DNA of 57,694 bases from Acidimicrobiaceae bacterium (GTDB lineage Bacteria > Actinomycetota > Acidimicrobiia > Acidimicrobiales > RAAP-2). The translations under genes and the position numbers were made by a program. Under the pieces are notes generated by a model. That model was not told where the DNA came from and ran no database searches. It saw only the letters and a program-made list of their open reading frames with translations. How positions within the stretch are numbered: the stretch's first letter is position 1; every line of letters starts with the position of its first letter. Positions 35,801 to 45,665 of this stretch are shown here, piece after piece. The stretch is taken from positions 1-57,694 of the forward strand of contig PMLJ01000032.1 in NCBI GenBank assembly GCA_003158855.1, written 5' to 3'.

Positions 35801-36211
35801 CTACTGCACTGCCTCTCGAGCGTCAAGCGCCGATTCGAGCCACGATCCGATTTCCGCGAGCGACGCTCCCGGCGTGAAGACCTGCGCCACGCCCTCCGCT
35901 TCGAGCGGGGCGATGTCGTCGTCGGGAATGATGCCGCCGACTATCAAGAGCACGTCCTCACGCCCAGCCGCCTTCAGCAGGCCGACCACCCTCGGCACGA
36001 GCACGAGATGCGCCCCCGAGAGCAGGGACAGGCCCAGCGCGTCGGCGTCCTCTTGAATGACTGCCTGGACGATCTGCTCGGGCGTCTGGTGTAGCCCCGT
36101 GTAGACCACCTCGAAGCCGGCGTCGCGCAGAGCCCGCGCGATGACCTTCGCACCACGATCATGGCCGTCAAGACCAGGCTTGGCCACCACAACTCGATAT
36201 GTACGCTCCAT
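35801..36211 (-). CDS. stand-alone cobalamin-binding domain (methylmalonyl-CoA mutase small-subunit type)
   Basis: This 136-residue protein is a B12-binding Rossmann-like domain with [13 protein letters not shown] (H17 would be the lower cobalt ligand), [12 protein letters not shown] and [10 protein letters not shown]. It matches the C-terminal domain or small subunit of methylmalonyl-CoA mutase. No large subunit is in the window; it must be elsewhere or the protein serves another mutase. It lies directly upstream of sucCD; methylmalonyl-CoA mutase makes succinyl-CoA, so the order is metabolically sensible. Confidence 0.9.
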   Translation of the reverse strand: MERTYRVVVAKPGLDGHDRGAKVIARALRDAGFEVVYTGLHQTPEQIVQAVIQEDADALGLSLLSGAHLVLVPRVVGLLKAAGREDVLLIVGGIIPDDDIAPLEAEGVAQVFTPGASLAEIGSWLESALDAREAVQ

Positions 36212-36292
36212 CAATCACTAAGCATAGAGCCCGGGAACAGCCCCGAATTTCGTGGACTGGCCCCACCAAACAGCACTAGTAGCGTTCTGTAT

Positions 36293-37201
36293 GTGACGAC
36301 GAACCTGGGAACATCTCGAGGGGCCGGCCGCGCGCTCTTCTCGGCGATGCGTCCGCGCCAGTGGGTGAAGAACGGGCTCATCACGGTCGCCCCGGGAGCG
36401 GCTGGCGTGCTCAGCCACGACAACGTGATCAGCCACGTCATCGTGGCGTTCGCGGCGTTTTGCGCAGTTTCCTCGGCAATGTACCTGCTCAACGACCTTC
36501 GAGATATCGAGGCGGACCGCAGCCATCCCACCAAACGGTTCCGGGCCATCGCGGCGGGTGAACTACCGACAAACGTAGCCGCCGTAGCGTCGCTGGTACT
36601 GCTGGCCATCGGCTTCGCGCTCCCCTTCACCATCGCCGCGCCCCAGGGGCTCCTCTTGATCCTCGGGCTCTACGTCATGAGTACCGGGCTCTACATCATC
36701 TGGCTGAAGGAAGTCGCCATCATCGAGCTCGTCATCGTCGCCAGCGGCTTCTTCTTGCGGTCCTACGCGGGCGCCGTGGCGTGCCACATCTACGTCTCGA
36801 CGTGGTTCCTCGTCGTGGTCTCCTTCGGGGCGTTTTTCCTGGTCGTCGGGAAGCGATCGAGCGAGCTGTCGAAGGTCGGCGCCGGCAGCACCCGCAAGGT
36901 CCTTTCCCAGTACACCCCCGAGTTCCTGCACTCGGCGCTGACCCTCAGCGCCACGGTGGCGGTCACCGGCTACTGCCTGTGGGCCTTTGACACGTCGTCG
37001 ACAGGCCTCTCCTCGATCCATCACCACGTCGTGCCGATCCGGCTCACGGTGGTGCCCGTCGTGCTGGCTATTCTCTTCGTCATGCGGACGTCCGAGTCCA
37101 CCAACGGGCAGTCCCCCGAGGACCTGATCCTGAAGGACCACACCGTGCAGGTGCTCTTGGCGCTGTGGGCGGTGCTCCTGGGAATTGGAATCTACGTATG
37201 A
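36293..37201 (+). CDS. ubiA: decaprenyl-phosphate phosphoribosyltransferase (UbiA family)
   Basis: This 302-residue membrane prenyltransferase shows MYLLNDLRDIEADRSHP followed by KRFRAIAAGEL, the first Asp-rich UbiA motif, and a second acidic region with about eight helices. Length and neighbours match Rv3806c, which makes decaprenylphosphoryl-phosphoribose for arabinan synthesis. I chose GTG 36293; an ATG at 36347 would remove the N-terminal 18 residues. It overlaps dprE1 by four bases (ATGA). It is divergent from the B12-domain gene. Confidence 0.9.
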   Translation: MTTNLGTSRGAGRALFSAMRPRQWVKNGLITVAPGAAGVLSHDNVISHVIVAFAAFCAVSSAMYLLNDLRDIEADRSHPTKRFRAIAAGELPTNVAAVASLVLLAIGFALPFTIAAPQGLLLILGLYVMSTGLYIIWLKEVAIIELVIVASGFFLRSYAGAVACHIYVSTWFLVVVSFGAFFLVVGKRSSELSKVGAGSTRKVLSQYTPEFLHSALTLSATVAVTGYCLWAFDTSSTGLSSIHHHVVPIRLTVVPVVLAILFVMRTSESTNGQSPEDLILKDHTVQVLLALWAVLLGIGIYV

Positions 37202-38541
37202 CCCGCGCCACCCTCTACGGCTGGGGCCGCACGACCCCGAGCATCGCCGAGGTGCTCGCCCCCGCCAGCGAGGTCGAGGTCGCGGCTGAGCTCGCGAGAA
37301 GCCGCGGCGTCATCGCGCGCGGGCTGGGTCGCAGTTACGGCGACGCCGCGCAGCTGAGCGGCGGCGTGGTCCTCAGCAACCTCGATTTGGGCGGCGTCAG
37401 CGCGATCAGCCCGCAAGGCGTCGTCACCGTGGGCGCGGGAATCTCCATCGACGAGCTGCTCGCGTTCGCGATCCCCCAAGGCTGGTTCGTCCCGGTGACC
37501 CCGGGCACCCGCCAGGTGACCCTCGGGGGTGCCATCGCCGCCGACGTCCACGGGAAGAACCACCACCTCGACGGATCCTTCGGGAACCACGTGCTGGAGA
37601 TGCGCATCGTCACCCCGAGCGGCGCCTTCACCATCTCGCCCCAGAAGGACGCCGAGCTCTTCTGGGCGACCATTGGCGGCATGGGTCTCACCGGCGTCGT
37701 GACCTCAGTCACGCTTCGCATGCTGAGGATCGAGACCGACCAGGTCATCGTCGACACCGAGCGGTTCCCCGACCTCGAAGGCGTCATGAGCGAGATGTCG
37801 CGAAGGGACGCCGAGTACCAGTACTCGGTCGCCTGGGTTGACTGCATGACCAGGGGCGCGCACATGGGCCGGGCCATCCTCACCCGCGGGCGCCACGCGG
37901 CGGCAAACGACGTGGACGCGCCCACGTTGAAAGCCCCCGCAAAGCCCCGGCTCTTCGTGCCGTTCGACGCCCCGAGCGGGCTCTTGAACTCGCTTTCGGT
38001 GAAGGTCTTCAACGAACTCTGGTTCCGTTCGGCCCCGAAGCATCAGGAGAACGAGCCCCAGTCGCTCTCATCGTTCTTTCACCCGCTCGACGGCGTGCGC
38101 GACTGGAACCGCCTCTACGGACGGCGAGGCTTCGTCCAGTATCAGTTGAGTGTGCCCGACAGCGCCGGCGAGACCGTGACCAGCGCCATCCACAGGCTCT
38201 CGTCGTCGGGCGTGGCGAGCTTTCTCGCGGTGCTCAAGCGGTTCGGGCCCGCCAATCCCGGAATGCTCTCGTTCCCCATGCCGGGCTGGACGCTGGCGCT
38301 CGACCTTCCGGTCGGTCCCGATGCCCTTCCCCAGGTGCTCGACGACCTCGACGAACTGGTCCTGTCGGCGGGCGGGCGGATCTATTTCGCGAAGGACGCG
38401 CGCCTCAGCCCCGACAAGGTGCGCGCGATGTACCCCGACCTCGACAAATTCCTCGAGGTGAAGAATCGAGTCGATCCCGAGCAGCGACTGATGAGCGATC
38501 TCGCCCGTCGTCTCGACCTAGTAGGAAGACAGAGAAGATAG
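37198..38541 (+). CDS. dprE1: decaprenylphosphoryl-ribose 2-oxidase (DprE1)
   Basis: This 447-residue FAD-linked oxidase has the FAD segment ARGLGRSYGDAAQ, DVHGKNHHLDGS with the conserved H119, and YFAKDAR with K399. It performs the first half of the ribose-to-arabinose epimerisation of decaprenylphosphoryl sugars. Where the mycobacterial enzyme has the benzothiazinone-reactive Cys (GWNICVD context), this protein has GWTLALD with Ala367. It is coupled to ubiA by ATGA and followed two bases later by dprE2. Confidence 0.93.
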   Translation: MTRATLYGWGRTTPSIAEVLAPASEVEVAAELARSRGVIARGLGRSYGDAAQLSGGVVLSNLDLGGVSAISPQGVVTVGAGISIDELLAFAIPQGWFVPVTPGTRQVTLGGAIAADVHGKNHHLDGSFGNHVLEMRIVTPSGAFTISPQKDAELFWATIGGMGLTGVVTSVTLRMLRIETDQVIVDTERFPDLEGVMSEMSRRDAEYQYSVAWVDCMTRGAHMGRAILTRGRHAAANDVDAPTLKAPAKPRLFVPFDAPSGLLNSLSVKVFNELWFRSAPKHQENEPQSLSSFFHPLDGVRDWNRLYGRRGFVQYQLSVPDSAGETVTSAIHRLSSSGVASFLAVLKRFGPANPGMLSFPMPGWTLALDLPVGPDALPQVLDDLDELVLSAGGRIYFAKDARLSPDKVRAMYPDLDKFLEVKNRVDPEQRLMSDLARRLDLVGRQRR

Positions 38542-38543
38542 AC

Positions 38544-39311
38544 ATGGAAAACGCCTTCGGACAGCCCCAGAGCGTCGTGGTACTCGGCGGAAGCTCGGAC
38601 ATCGCGCGCGCCATCACGAAGAAGCTCGCGGCCGCGCGCGCCCACACCGTCGTGCTCGCCGGACGCAACCAGGAGCTGCTGAACGCCGCCGCGAGCGACG
38701 CCCATGAGTACGGCGCCACGAAGACCGACACCGTCCTCTTCGACGCCGAGGACGCCAGCAACGCCGCGCGCACGGTCACGGAGGCCTTCGAGAAGGTCGG
38801 GGACCAGGTCGACCTGGTGATCATTGCCGTGGGCCTGCTGGAGGACCAGCTGAGCATCGAGAACGACGCGCAAGCGACAGCGAGAATGGCGATGGTGAAC
38901 TTCACGTGGCCCGTCGCGGCGCTCGCGGAGATCCGCCGGCGCCTCGTCGCCCAAGGCAGCGGGCGAATTCTCGTCATCTCCTCAGTTGCATCGATACGCA
39001 TCAGGCGCAGCGCCTACATCTACGGCGGCGCCAAGGCGGGGCTCGACCGGCTCTGCGACGGGCTCGCGGACTCGCTCGAGGGCACCGGCGTCACCCTGCA
39101 ACTTCTGCGGCCCGGTCAGGTGCGTTCCCGGATGACCGAGGGCCAGCACGACGTCCCCTTCACGACCGGCGTCAACGAGGTCGCCGAGAACGTCATGAGG
39201 GGCCTCGGCGGCCGGGACCGCGTGATCTGGAGCCCGCCAATCCTTCGCTACGTGTTCGCGATACTGCGCCACCTGCCCGCGCCGCTGTGGCGCAAGATCA
39301 TGGACCGTTAG
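38544..39311 (+). CDS. dprE2: decaprenylphosphoryl-2-keto-ribose reductase (DprE2)
   Basis: This 255-residue short-chain dehydrogenase begins with the cofactor motif VVLGGSSDIARAITKKL and carries the catalytic SSVAS serine and YIYGGAKAG Tyr-Lys. It should reduce the keto intermediate made by DprE1, giving decaprenylphosphoryl-arabinose. It starts two bases after dprE1. The stop overlaps the convergent glycosidase-like gene by three bases. Confidence 0.92.
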   Translation: MENAFGQPQSVVVLGGSSDIARAITKKLAAARAHTVVLAGRNQELLNAAASDAHEYGATKTDTVLFDAEDASNAARTVTEAFEKVGDQVDLVIIAVGLLEDQLSIENDAQATARMAMVNFTWPVAALAEIRRRLVAQGSGRILVISSVASIRIRRSAYIYGGAKAGLDRLCDGLADSLEGTGVTLQLLRPGQVRSRMTEGQHDVPFTTGVNEVAENVMRGLGGRDRVIWSPPILRYVFAILRHLPAPLWRKIMDR

Positions 39312-40543
39312 CCTTTCGGGCCGGCCTTCGTTGCGCTCTTGATCAGCTCGTTGCTGCGAAGACTCATCGCGAAGAAGTCGCGGTTCCACCAGTTGGTGAA
39401 GTAGCGCGACGGCGACTGCATCGAGCCCAGCAGGGTCGTGGCGTTGCTGCCGTTGAGCGAAGTTCCGATGGCCCCGCTGAACACCGAGTACTGCACCCAT
39501 CCGGTGTTGATATCGAGCTCCATCGCCCGCACCGCGCCGGCGCGGACCAGGACGTTGGCGAGGTCGCTGATCGAGAGGGCGGGTCCGCCCACGTAGACGA
39601 GCGCCCCGTTCTTGGTCTCTCCGATGCCCGAGCGCCACACGTTGAACGTGCCGCCAAGGGTGATGCCCCACTTGCTGGTGTTCTGGGCCGCAAGACCGGG
39701 GACCGCCTTGCCGTGATCGACGATGAGGTCGAGGTTCTGGCGCACTGAGGCGATCTGGTTGGACATGGTGAAGTCACGACCCCACTTGCCCACCATCATC
39801 GTGCCGTCCTTGTAGATGACCACCGATCCGGCGCCGTTGCGCAGCGCCTTCACGAGACGGCCGCCCGTGTAGTAGCCACCGTTCGCATCCTGGATTCGAA
39901 AGCCTGCGTTGAACGCGGTGACGATCGTCTTGGAATCAGTGGCGTTGATCGGTGCGGTGTACTTGTAGGGGCCCCCGCCGGGAATGTACGAGCCCGAATA
40001 GAGCTGGGCCTTCAAGAGCGTGGGGTCCATCCACGCGACGCCCACGACGTAGCTCGTATGAATGGCGTCGGGACGAACGAACGCCTCGTAGACGCCGGGA
40101 ACTCCGTTCGCGCTCTCGCGACCCACCGGGTGCCACACGCCTTCACCGGCAAGCGCGTGACCCGCGGGTGATGCGATCCGCGTCGGGATCGGCAAGTGAC
40201 CGGACGCCGGAAGCGTGACCTTGCCCGAGCCCGAGCCGAACGCTCCCTTCGGCGGCACACCACCCTTCTTCGGCGGATTGAGACGGTACGCCTCGGCCTC
40301 GACCCAGTTGACGACGGGCCCCAGCCCGTGGGAACGGCCCCACTCGGCCGCGCGCGCCGACAGCGAACTCCCGTAGCTCTGATTGGTCAGGGCAACGCCC
40401 AGGGTCACCGCGTAGTAGCCGAAGAGTGTGACGGTGAAGAGGGCCAGCAGCACGATCGCCCGGCGCAACCAGTAGACCGACGCTGGGTGGCGGGGACTCG
40501 TGGGCGCGACGGGTGGTCGATAGACGGGCCGGCGCGAATTCAT
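39308..40543 (-). CDS. membrane-anchored phosphodiester glycosidase (NAGPA) domain protein
   Basis: This 411-residue protein has one N-terminal membrane helix (about residues 30-55) and an extracytoplasmic DUF2233/NAGPA domain. The domain shows FNAGFRIQDANGGYYTGG, VGKWGRDF, GALVYVGGPALSISDLANVL and AVRAMELDINTGWVQY. NAGPA-type enzymes remove GlcNAc from phosphodiester-linked sugars; bacterial relatives act on exopolysaccharides. ATG 40543 is preferred over the upstream extension. Next to dprE genes, a cell-envelope polysaccharide role is likely. Confidence 0.85.
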   Translation of the reverse strand: MNSRRPVYRPPVAPTSPRHPASVYWLRRAIVLLALFTVTLFGYYAVTLGVALTNQSYGSSLSARAAEWGRSHGLGPVVNWVEAEAYRLNPPKKGGVPPKGAFGSGSGKVTLPASGHLPIPTRIASPAGHALAGEGVWHPVGRESANGVPGVYEAFVRPDAIHTSYVVGVAWMDPTLLKAQLYSGSYIPGGGPYKYTAPINATDSKTIVTAFNAGFRIQDANGGYYTGGRLVKALRNGAGSVVIYKDGTMMVGKWGRDFTMSNQIASVRQNLDLIVDHGKAVPGLAAQNTSKWGITLGGTFNVWRSGIGETKNGALVYVGGPALSISDLANVLVRAGAVRAMELDINTGWVQYSVFSGAIGTSLNGSNATTLLGSMQSPSRYFTNWWNRDFFAMSLRSNELIKSATKAGPKG

Positions 40544-40619
40544 GGATTCCCATTCTGACACCTCGATCGCACGTGCCCTTACCACGCACTAAATGCCCAT
40601 TAATAATGTCGTAAGAAGC

Positions 40620-42899
40620 TCACGCCCGACGAAGCGGCGTCATCGCGAGTACCAGTTGCTTGGTGCCGTGCTCGTCGAAACTGACCGCGGCGCGGCAGTG
40701 CGAGCCTTCCCCGTCCACCTTCACGACGGTGCCAAGGCCGTAACGATCGTGCACGACACGGTCGCCCACCACGAGGCCGAGCATCTCCGCGCCCGTCGAG
40801 CGCACCGGCGGTGCGGCGCCGGTTCCAAAGGCCCGGCCTTGGGTGAAGTCGGTGCGCCGCCCGACGAACCCGTCATCGTCGCGAGTGAAGCTCGACCGCC
40901 GCGACGGCAGCGTCGCCGAAATGTCGTGCACGAGTTCGGGCGGGATCTCCTGGAGGAATCGGCTCGCGATGGCGTCGACGTGATTGCCCCACATCGTGCG
41001 GCTCCACGCATGGGTGAGGGCCAGGTGACGCATGGCCCGCGTGATGCCGACGTAGCAAAGGCGGCGCTCTTCCTCGAGCTCGGCCTCGTCGGAGAGCGCG
41101 CGACGGTGCGGGAAGATCGTCTCCTCGAGTCCAGTGATGACCACGGCCGGGAATTCCAGTCCTTTCGCCACGTGCAGCGTCATCAAGGAGATCGCCCCCG
41201 CGCCGCCGTCGAGTTGGTCCGAGTCGGCGACCAGCGCCATGCGCTCGACGAAGTCCATCAAAGTGTCGTACTGCGACGCCGCGGACGCGAGTTCGCCGAG
41301 GTTCTCGAGCCGTGAGTACGCCTCGTCGGAGTTCTCCGCTCGCAGTGCGTCGCCCATGCCCGACTCGCGAACAATGGCGTCGATCATCTCTCGGGGGCTC
41401 AGGTCATTCGCCAGGGCACGAAGTTCGTCGAGCATGAACGAGAACTTCTCGGCGCCGGCGAGCGCCCTCGCGGTGAGCCCGGCGGCTTTGGCGTAGTGCG
41501 ACGCCTCGGCGAAGGAGAGCCCGTTCTCCGCGGCGTAGGCGCCGAGCTTCGCCTGGGCCGATTCGCCGATGCCCCGCTTGGGCTCGTTGATGACTCGCCG
41601 GGCCGAGGCCTCGTCGCGAGGGTTGACGATGAGCCGCGCGTACGCCAGGGCGTTCTTGATCTCCTTGCGGTCGTAGAACCGCATCCCCGAGATGACGCGG
41701 TAGGGGATGTTGGCGCGCAGCATCTCCTCTTCCAGCACGCGACTCTGCGCGTTTGTGCGGTAGAACACGGCCATCTGGTTCCAGTGGAGCTCGGACTCCG
41801 CGCGCAGGCGCCGCAGCTCGCTCGCGACCCACCGGCCCTCGTCGTACTCGTCGCCCGCCCGGTAGAGGCGGATCTTCTCTCCCTCGGCGCCCTCGGTGAA
41901 GAGGTTCTTCGCGTGTCGACTGGCGTTCTTCGAGATGACGGCGTTCGCGGCGTCGAGGATCGTCTGGGTCGAACGGAAGTTCTGCTCGAGCAGTATCACG
42001 TCCGAGTCGGGAAAGCGCTGCTCGAACTGCAGGATGTTGCGCACATCAGCCGCGCGGAAACGGTAGATCGACTGGTCCGAGTCGCCCACCACGCAGAGGT
42101 TGCGGTGCTTGGCGGCGAGCATCATCACCAGCTCGTTCTGCACGCCGTTGGTGTCCTGGAACTCGTCGACGAGCAGGTACTTGAACCGGTTCTGGTACGA
42201 GTTCAGCACGTCGGGGTCGCGCTTCATCATCTCGACCGCGTTCAGCAGGAGGTCGTCGAAGTCCATGGCGTTCGCGAGTTTGAGCCGGTCGGCGTAGAGG
42301 CGGTAGATCTCCGCCACCCGACGATGGTGCGGGTCATCGCCGTGGCCCGCGGCCTCGTAGGCGGCCGGGGAAAGCATCTCGTTCTTCGCCGCCGAGATCG
42401 CCCCCGCCACACTGCGCGGCGAGAGTCGCTTGGTGTCGAGGTTGAGCTCCTTCATGATCCGTTCGACGGCGCTCTCGGCGTCGCCGGCGTCGTAGATCGT
42501 GAAGCCGCGCTGGAACCCGAGCACGTCCGCGTTGGCGCGCAACATGCGCAGGCAGGCCGAGTGAAACGTCGAGACCCACATGCGGTCCGCCTCTTCACCC
42601 ACGAGATCGATAACGCGCCGGCGCATCTCATCGGCGGCCTTGTTGGTGAAGGTGATCGCCATGATCTCCCAAGGTCTCGCGTCGCCCGACGCGAGAATGT
42701 GGGCGATACGCCTCGTGAGGACGCGGGTCTTGCCCGACCCCGCTCCCGCGATGACGAGCAACGGGCCGCCGCGCTGCTCCACCGCTTGGCGTTGGGGTTC
42801 GGTGAGTCCCTCGAGCAACGCCGACGGGTCGAGGCGCGCCGACGGGTCCACCGGATCGTTACCCCACAGTGACGCGTCAGAGAAGGAAGTCCTCTTCAC
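40620..42899 (-). CDS. pcrA: UvrD/PcrA superfamily I DNA helicase
   Basis: This roughly 760-residue 3'-5' helicase has Walker [22 protein letters not shown], motif [30 protein letters not shown] and the C-terminal [20 protein letters not shown]. It acts in repair and replication conflict resolution. I set the start at the GTG whose tail overlaps the guaA stop (GTGA at 42896-42899); another GTG two codons upstream (42905) would add two residues. Its overlap with guaA suggests cotranscription. Confidence 0.94.
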   Translation of the reverse strand: MKRTSFSDASLWGNDPVDPSARLDPSALLEGLTEPQRQAVEQRGGPLLVIAGAGSGKTRVLTRRIAHILASGDARPWEIMAITFTNKAADEMRRRVIDLVGEEADRMWVSTFHSACLRMLRANADVLGFQRGFTIYDAGDAESAVERIMKELNLDTKRLSPRSVAGAISAAKNEMLSPAAYEAAGHGDDPHHRRVAEIYRLYADRLKLANAMDFDDLLLNAVEMMKRDPDVLNSYQNRFKYLLVDEFQDTNGVQNELVMMLAAKHRNLCVVGDSDQSIYRFRAADVRNILQFEQRFPDSDVILLEQNFRSTQTILDAANAVISKNASRHAKNLFTEGAEGEKIRLYRAGDEYDEGRWVASELRRLRAESELHWNQMAVFYRTNAQSRVLEEEMLRANIPYRVISGMRFYDRKEIKNALAYARLIVNPRDEASARRVINEPKRGIGESAQAKLGAYAAENGLSFAEASHYAKAAGLTARALAGAEKFSFMLDELRALANDLSPREMIDAIVRESGMGDALRAENSDEAYSRLENLGELASAASQYDTLMDFVERMALVADSDQLDGGAGAISLMTLHVAKGLEFPAVVITGLEETIFPHRRALSDEAELEEERRLCYVGITRAMRHLALTHAWSRTMWGNHVDAIASRFLQEIPPELVHDISATLPSRRSSFTRDDDGFVGRRTDFTQGRAFGTGAAPPVRSTGAEMLGLVVGDRVVHDRYGLGTVVKVDGEGSHCRAAVSFDEHGTKQLVLAMTPLRRA

Positions 42900-44437
42900 T
42901 CCCACTCAATGGTGCCCGGCGGCTTGCTCGTCACGTCGAGCGCCACACGATTCACGCCTTCGACCTCGCGGATGAGTCGATTGGCGATCAACTCGATCAC
43001 GTCGTAGGGAAGCCGAGCCCAGTCCGCGGTCATCGCGTCGTCGCTCGTCACCGCCCGGATGATTATCGGGTACGCGTAGGTTCGTCCATCTCCCATAACG
43101 CCCACAGTACGCACCACCGGTAACACCGCAAAACTCTGCCAGAGTTCGCGGTAGAGGCCGGCCTTCTTGATCTCGTCCACGACCACGTGGTCGGCGTTGC
43201 GAAGAATCTCGGCGCGCTCGCGGGTCACCTCGCCGACAATGCGAACCCCGAGGCCGGGGCCCGGGAACGGCTGGCGCCATACGATCTCGGCGGGCAGGCC
43301 GAGTTCCTCGCCGACGTGGCGGACCTCGTCCTTGAAGAGACTGCGCAGCGGTTCGACGAGGTCGAAGGACAGGTCCTCGGGCAGCCCGCCCACGTTGTGG
43401 TGGCTCTTGATGTTGGCGGCGTGGCCCGAACCCGACTCGATGACGTCGGGATAGAGCGTGCCCTGAACCAGGAAACGCGGACCGTCGCCGCCCTTGCCCA
43501 GCTCGCGCGCCACGGTTTCGAACTCGCGGATGAACAGTTCGCCGATGATCTTTCGCTTGCGCTCGGGGTCGGTGACGCCGGCGAGCGCGTCGAAGAATCG
43601 ATCCTGCGCCTTCACGTGGATCAGTTCCACGCCGAACTGACGGGTGAACGTCTCTTCGATCTGGTCGCCCTCGTTCTTGCGCATGAGGCCGGTGTCGACG
43701 AAGACGCAGGTCAACTGCGATCCGACGGCCTTGGTGACGAGCGCCGCCGCCACCGCCGAATCGACGCCGCCCGAGAGAGCGCAGAGCACCTTCTCGTCCC
43801 CGACCTGCGTGCGAATCGCGGCGACCTGGTCTTCGATGATCGAGGTGTTGGTCCACGTCGGGGGGATGCCCGACACGTGGTGCAAGAAATCGGACAACAA
43901 CTCCTGCCCGCGTTCCGAGTGGGCGACTTCGGGGTGGAACTGGACCGCGTACAGGCGCCGCGAGGAGTCCTCCATCGCCGCGACGGGCGCCTCGCGCGAC
44001 GAGGCGGTGACGGCAAAGCCGCTCGGCGCCGCGGCGATGGCGTCGCCGTGGCTCATCCACACCGGACTCGCCGTCGGCCACTCGCTCATCAACTGCGAAG
44101 AGCCCTGACGGGTCAACTCGGTGCGGCCGTATTCGCCCGCTCCGGTTCTCGCCACGTCCCCGCCCAGCTGCAACGCCATGAGCTGCGCGCCGTAGCAGAT
44201 GCCGAGGATCGGGATGCCGAGTTCGTAGATCACGGGATCGAGCGAGGGAGCGGGAACCTCGTAGACCGACTTCGGCCCGCCCGAGAGGATGATCGCGGCG
44301 GGCGACTTCGCGCGGACCTCGTCGGCCGTGATGGTGCTCTGGACGATCTCTGAATAGACGTGGGCTTCGCGCACACGTCGGGCTATGAGTTGGGCGTACT
44401 GGGCCCCGAAGTCAACAACGAGAACGTTCGAGCTCAA
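42896..44437 (-). CDS. guaA: GMP synthase (glutamine-hydrolysing)
   Basis: This 513-residue enzyme makes GMP from XMP. The glutamine amidotransferase domain has the catalytic Cys in [13 protein letters not shown] and His/Glu in [10 protein letters not shown]. The ATP pyrophosphatase domain shows [15 protein letters not shown]. The C-terminal dimerisation domain ends PPGTIEWE. The start overlaps guaB3 by four bases, so the guanine branch genes are coupled, with pcrA following. Confidence 0.97.
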   Translation of the reverse strand: MSSNVLVVDFGAQYAQLIARRVREAHVYSEIVQSTITADEVRAKSPAAIILSGGPKSVYEVPAPSLDPVIYELGIPILGICYGAQLMALQLGGDVARTGAGEYGRTELTRQGSSQLMSEWPTASPVWMSHGDAIAAAPSGFAVTASSREAPVAAMEDSSRRLYAVQFHPEVAHSERGQELLSDFLHHVSGIPPTWTNTSIIEDQVAAIRTQVGDEKVLCALSGGVDSAVAAALVTKAVGSQLTCVFVDTGLMRKNEGDQIEETFTRQFGVELIHVKAQDRFFDALAGVTDPERKRKIIGELFIREFETVARELGKGGDGPRFLVQGTLYPDVIESGSGHAANIKSHHNVGGLPEDLSFDLVEPLRSLFKDEVRHVGEELGLPAEIVWRQPFPGPGLGVRIVGEVTRERAEILRNADHVVVDEIKKAGLYRELWQSFAVLPVVRTVGVMGDGRTYAYPIIIRAVTSDDAMTADWARLPYDVIELIANRLIREVEGVNRVALDVTSKPPGTIEWE

Positions 44438-45597
44438 TGGCCCATGCCTACGCCCTGCGAGCGCTGCAACTGCTTTCCTTCAGTCTGGATCGACGGGGCG
44501 AGCATGATCTCGGCCTTCTGGAACTCCTTCAAGGTCTCGTAACCGCACGTGGCCATCGAGGTTCGAAGCGCGCCGAACAAGTTGAGCCGGCCGTCGTTCT
44601 CGTGAGCTGGCCCGAGGAGAACTTCCTTCAACGTGCCCCTCACCTGCGTACGAACGCGGGTGCCGCGTGGCAGCGTCGGGTGGAACGTCGCCATTCCCCA
44701 GTGGAAACCGCGAGCGGGCGCTTCGACCGCGCTCGTGAGCGGCGAGCCGATCATCACCGCGTCAGCGCCGCAGGCAATGGCCTTTGCGATGTCGCCGCCC
44801 TTGCTCATGCCGCCATCGGCGATGACGTGGACGTAAACGCCCGTCTCGTCGAGGTGACGCATCCGCGCGCCGGCGACGTCAGCGATCGCGGTCGCCTGGG
44901 GCACGCCGATTCCGAGCACGGCACGTGAGGTGCAGGCGTTGCCGGGGCCGACCCCGACGAGCACGCCGGCGGCACCGGTGCGCATGAGGTGAAGTGCGGC
45001 CTGGTAGCTCGCGCAGCCGCCCACGATGACCGGCAGTTCGAACTCGCGGATGAACTTCTTCAAGTTCAGCGGCTCCACGGTCTTGGAGACGTGTTCGGCG
45101 GAGACGACCGTCCCCTGGATCACCAGGATGTCGAGGCCGGCGTCGAGGATGGTCTTCGCCATCCAGTCGGTGCGCGCGGGCGTCACCGACGCCGAGATCG
45201 TGACACCCGAGGCCTTCATCTGCTTGATCCGCTCCGCGACGAGCTCGAGCTTGATCGGCTCGAGGTACATCTGCTGCATGCGGGCGGTCGCCTTGTCGTC
45301 ATCGAGTTCGGTGATCTCGTCGAAGAGCGAGGTGGGGTCCTCGTAGCGGGTCCAGAGGCCTTCGAGATTCAAGACGCCGAGCCCGCCGAGGCGACCGAGC
45401 TCGATGGCGGTCGTTGGCGACATCGCGCCGTCCATCGCCGAACCCAGCAACGGCAGTTCGAACTTGTAGGCGTCGATCTGCCACGAGATGTCGACATCCT
45501 CGGGATCGCGGGTGCGCCGTGACGGGACAATCGCGATGTCGTCAAAGCCGTACGCCTGACGCGCCGATTTGTAGATACCGATCTCTACTTCCGCCAT
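44434..45597 (-). CDS. guaB3: GuaB3 family IMP dehydrogenase-related protein
   Basis: This 387-residue TIM barrel lacks the CBS domains of canonical IMPDH, as expected for the GuaB3 subfamily. [15 protein letters not shown] is its start signature and [18 protein letters not shown] contains the IMPDH-like catalytic Cys. Some GuaB3 proteins have IMPDH activity, while in actinobacteria it is usually a second paralogue. It precedes guaA with a four-base overlap. A canonical guaB, if present, lies outside the window. Confidence 0.93.
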   Translation of the reverse strand: MAEVEIGIYKSARQAYGFDDIAIVPSRRTRDPEDVDISWQIDAYKFELPLLGSAMDGAMSPTTAIELGRLGGLGVLNLEGLWTRYEDPTSLFDEITELDDDKATARMQQMYLEPIKLELVAERIKQMKASGVTISASVTPARTDWMAKTILDAGLDILVIQGTVVSAEHVSKTVEPLNLKKFIREFELPVIVGGCASYQAALHLMRTGAAGVLVGVGPGNACTSRAVLGIGVPQATAIADVAGARMRHLDETGVYVHVIADGGMSKGGDIAKAIACGADAVMIGSPLTSAVEAPARGFHWGMATFHPTLPRGTRVRTQVRGTLKEVLLGPAHENDGRLNLFGALRTSMATCGYETLKEFQKAEIMLAPSIQTEGKQLQRSQGVGMGH

Positions 45598-45665
45598 GGT
45601 GACCTCCGCCTAAGAAAATGCGCCCCGAAACCGGGTGTGCTTTCCTTCCAATCTACTGGACGAAG

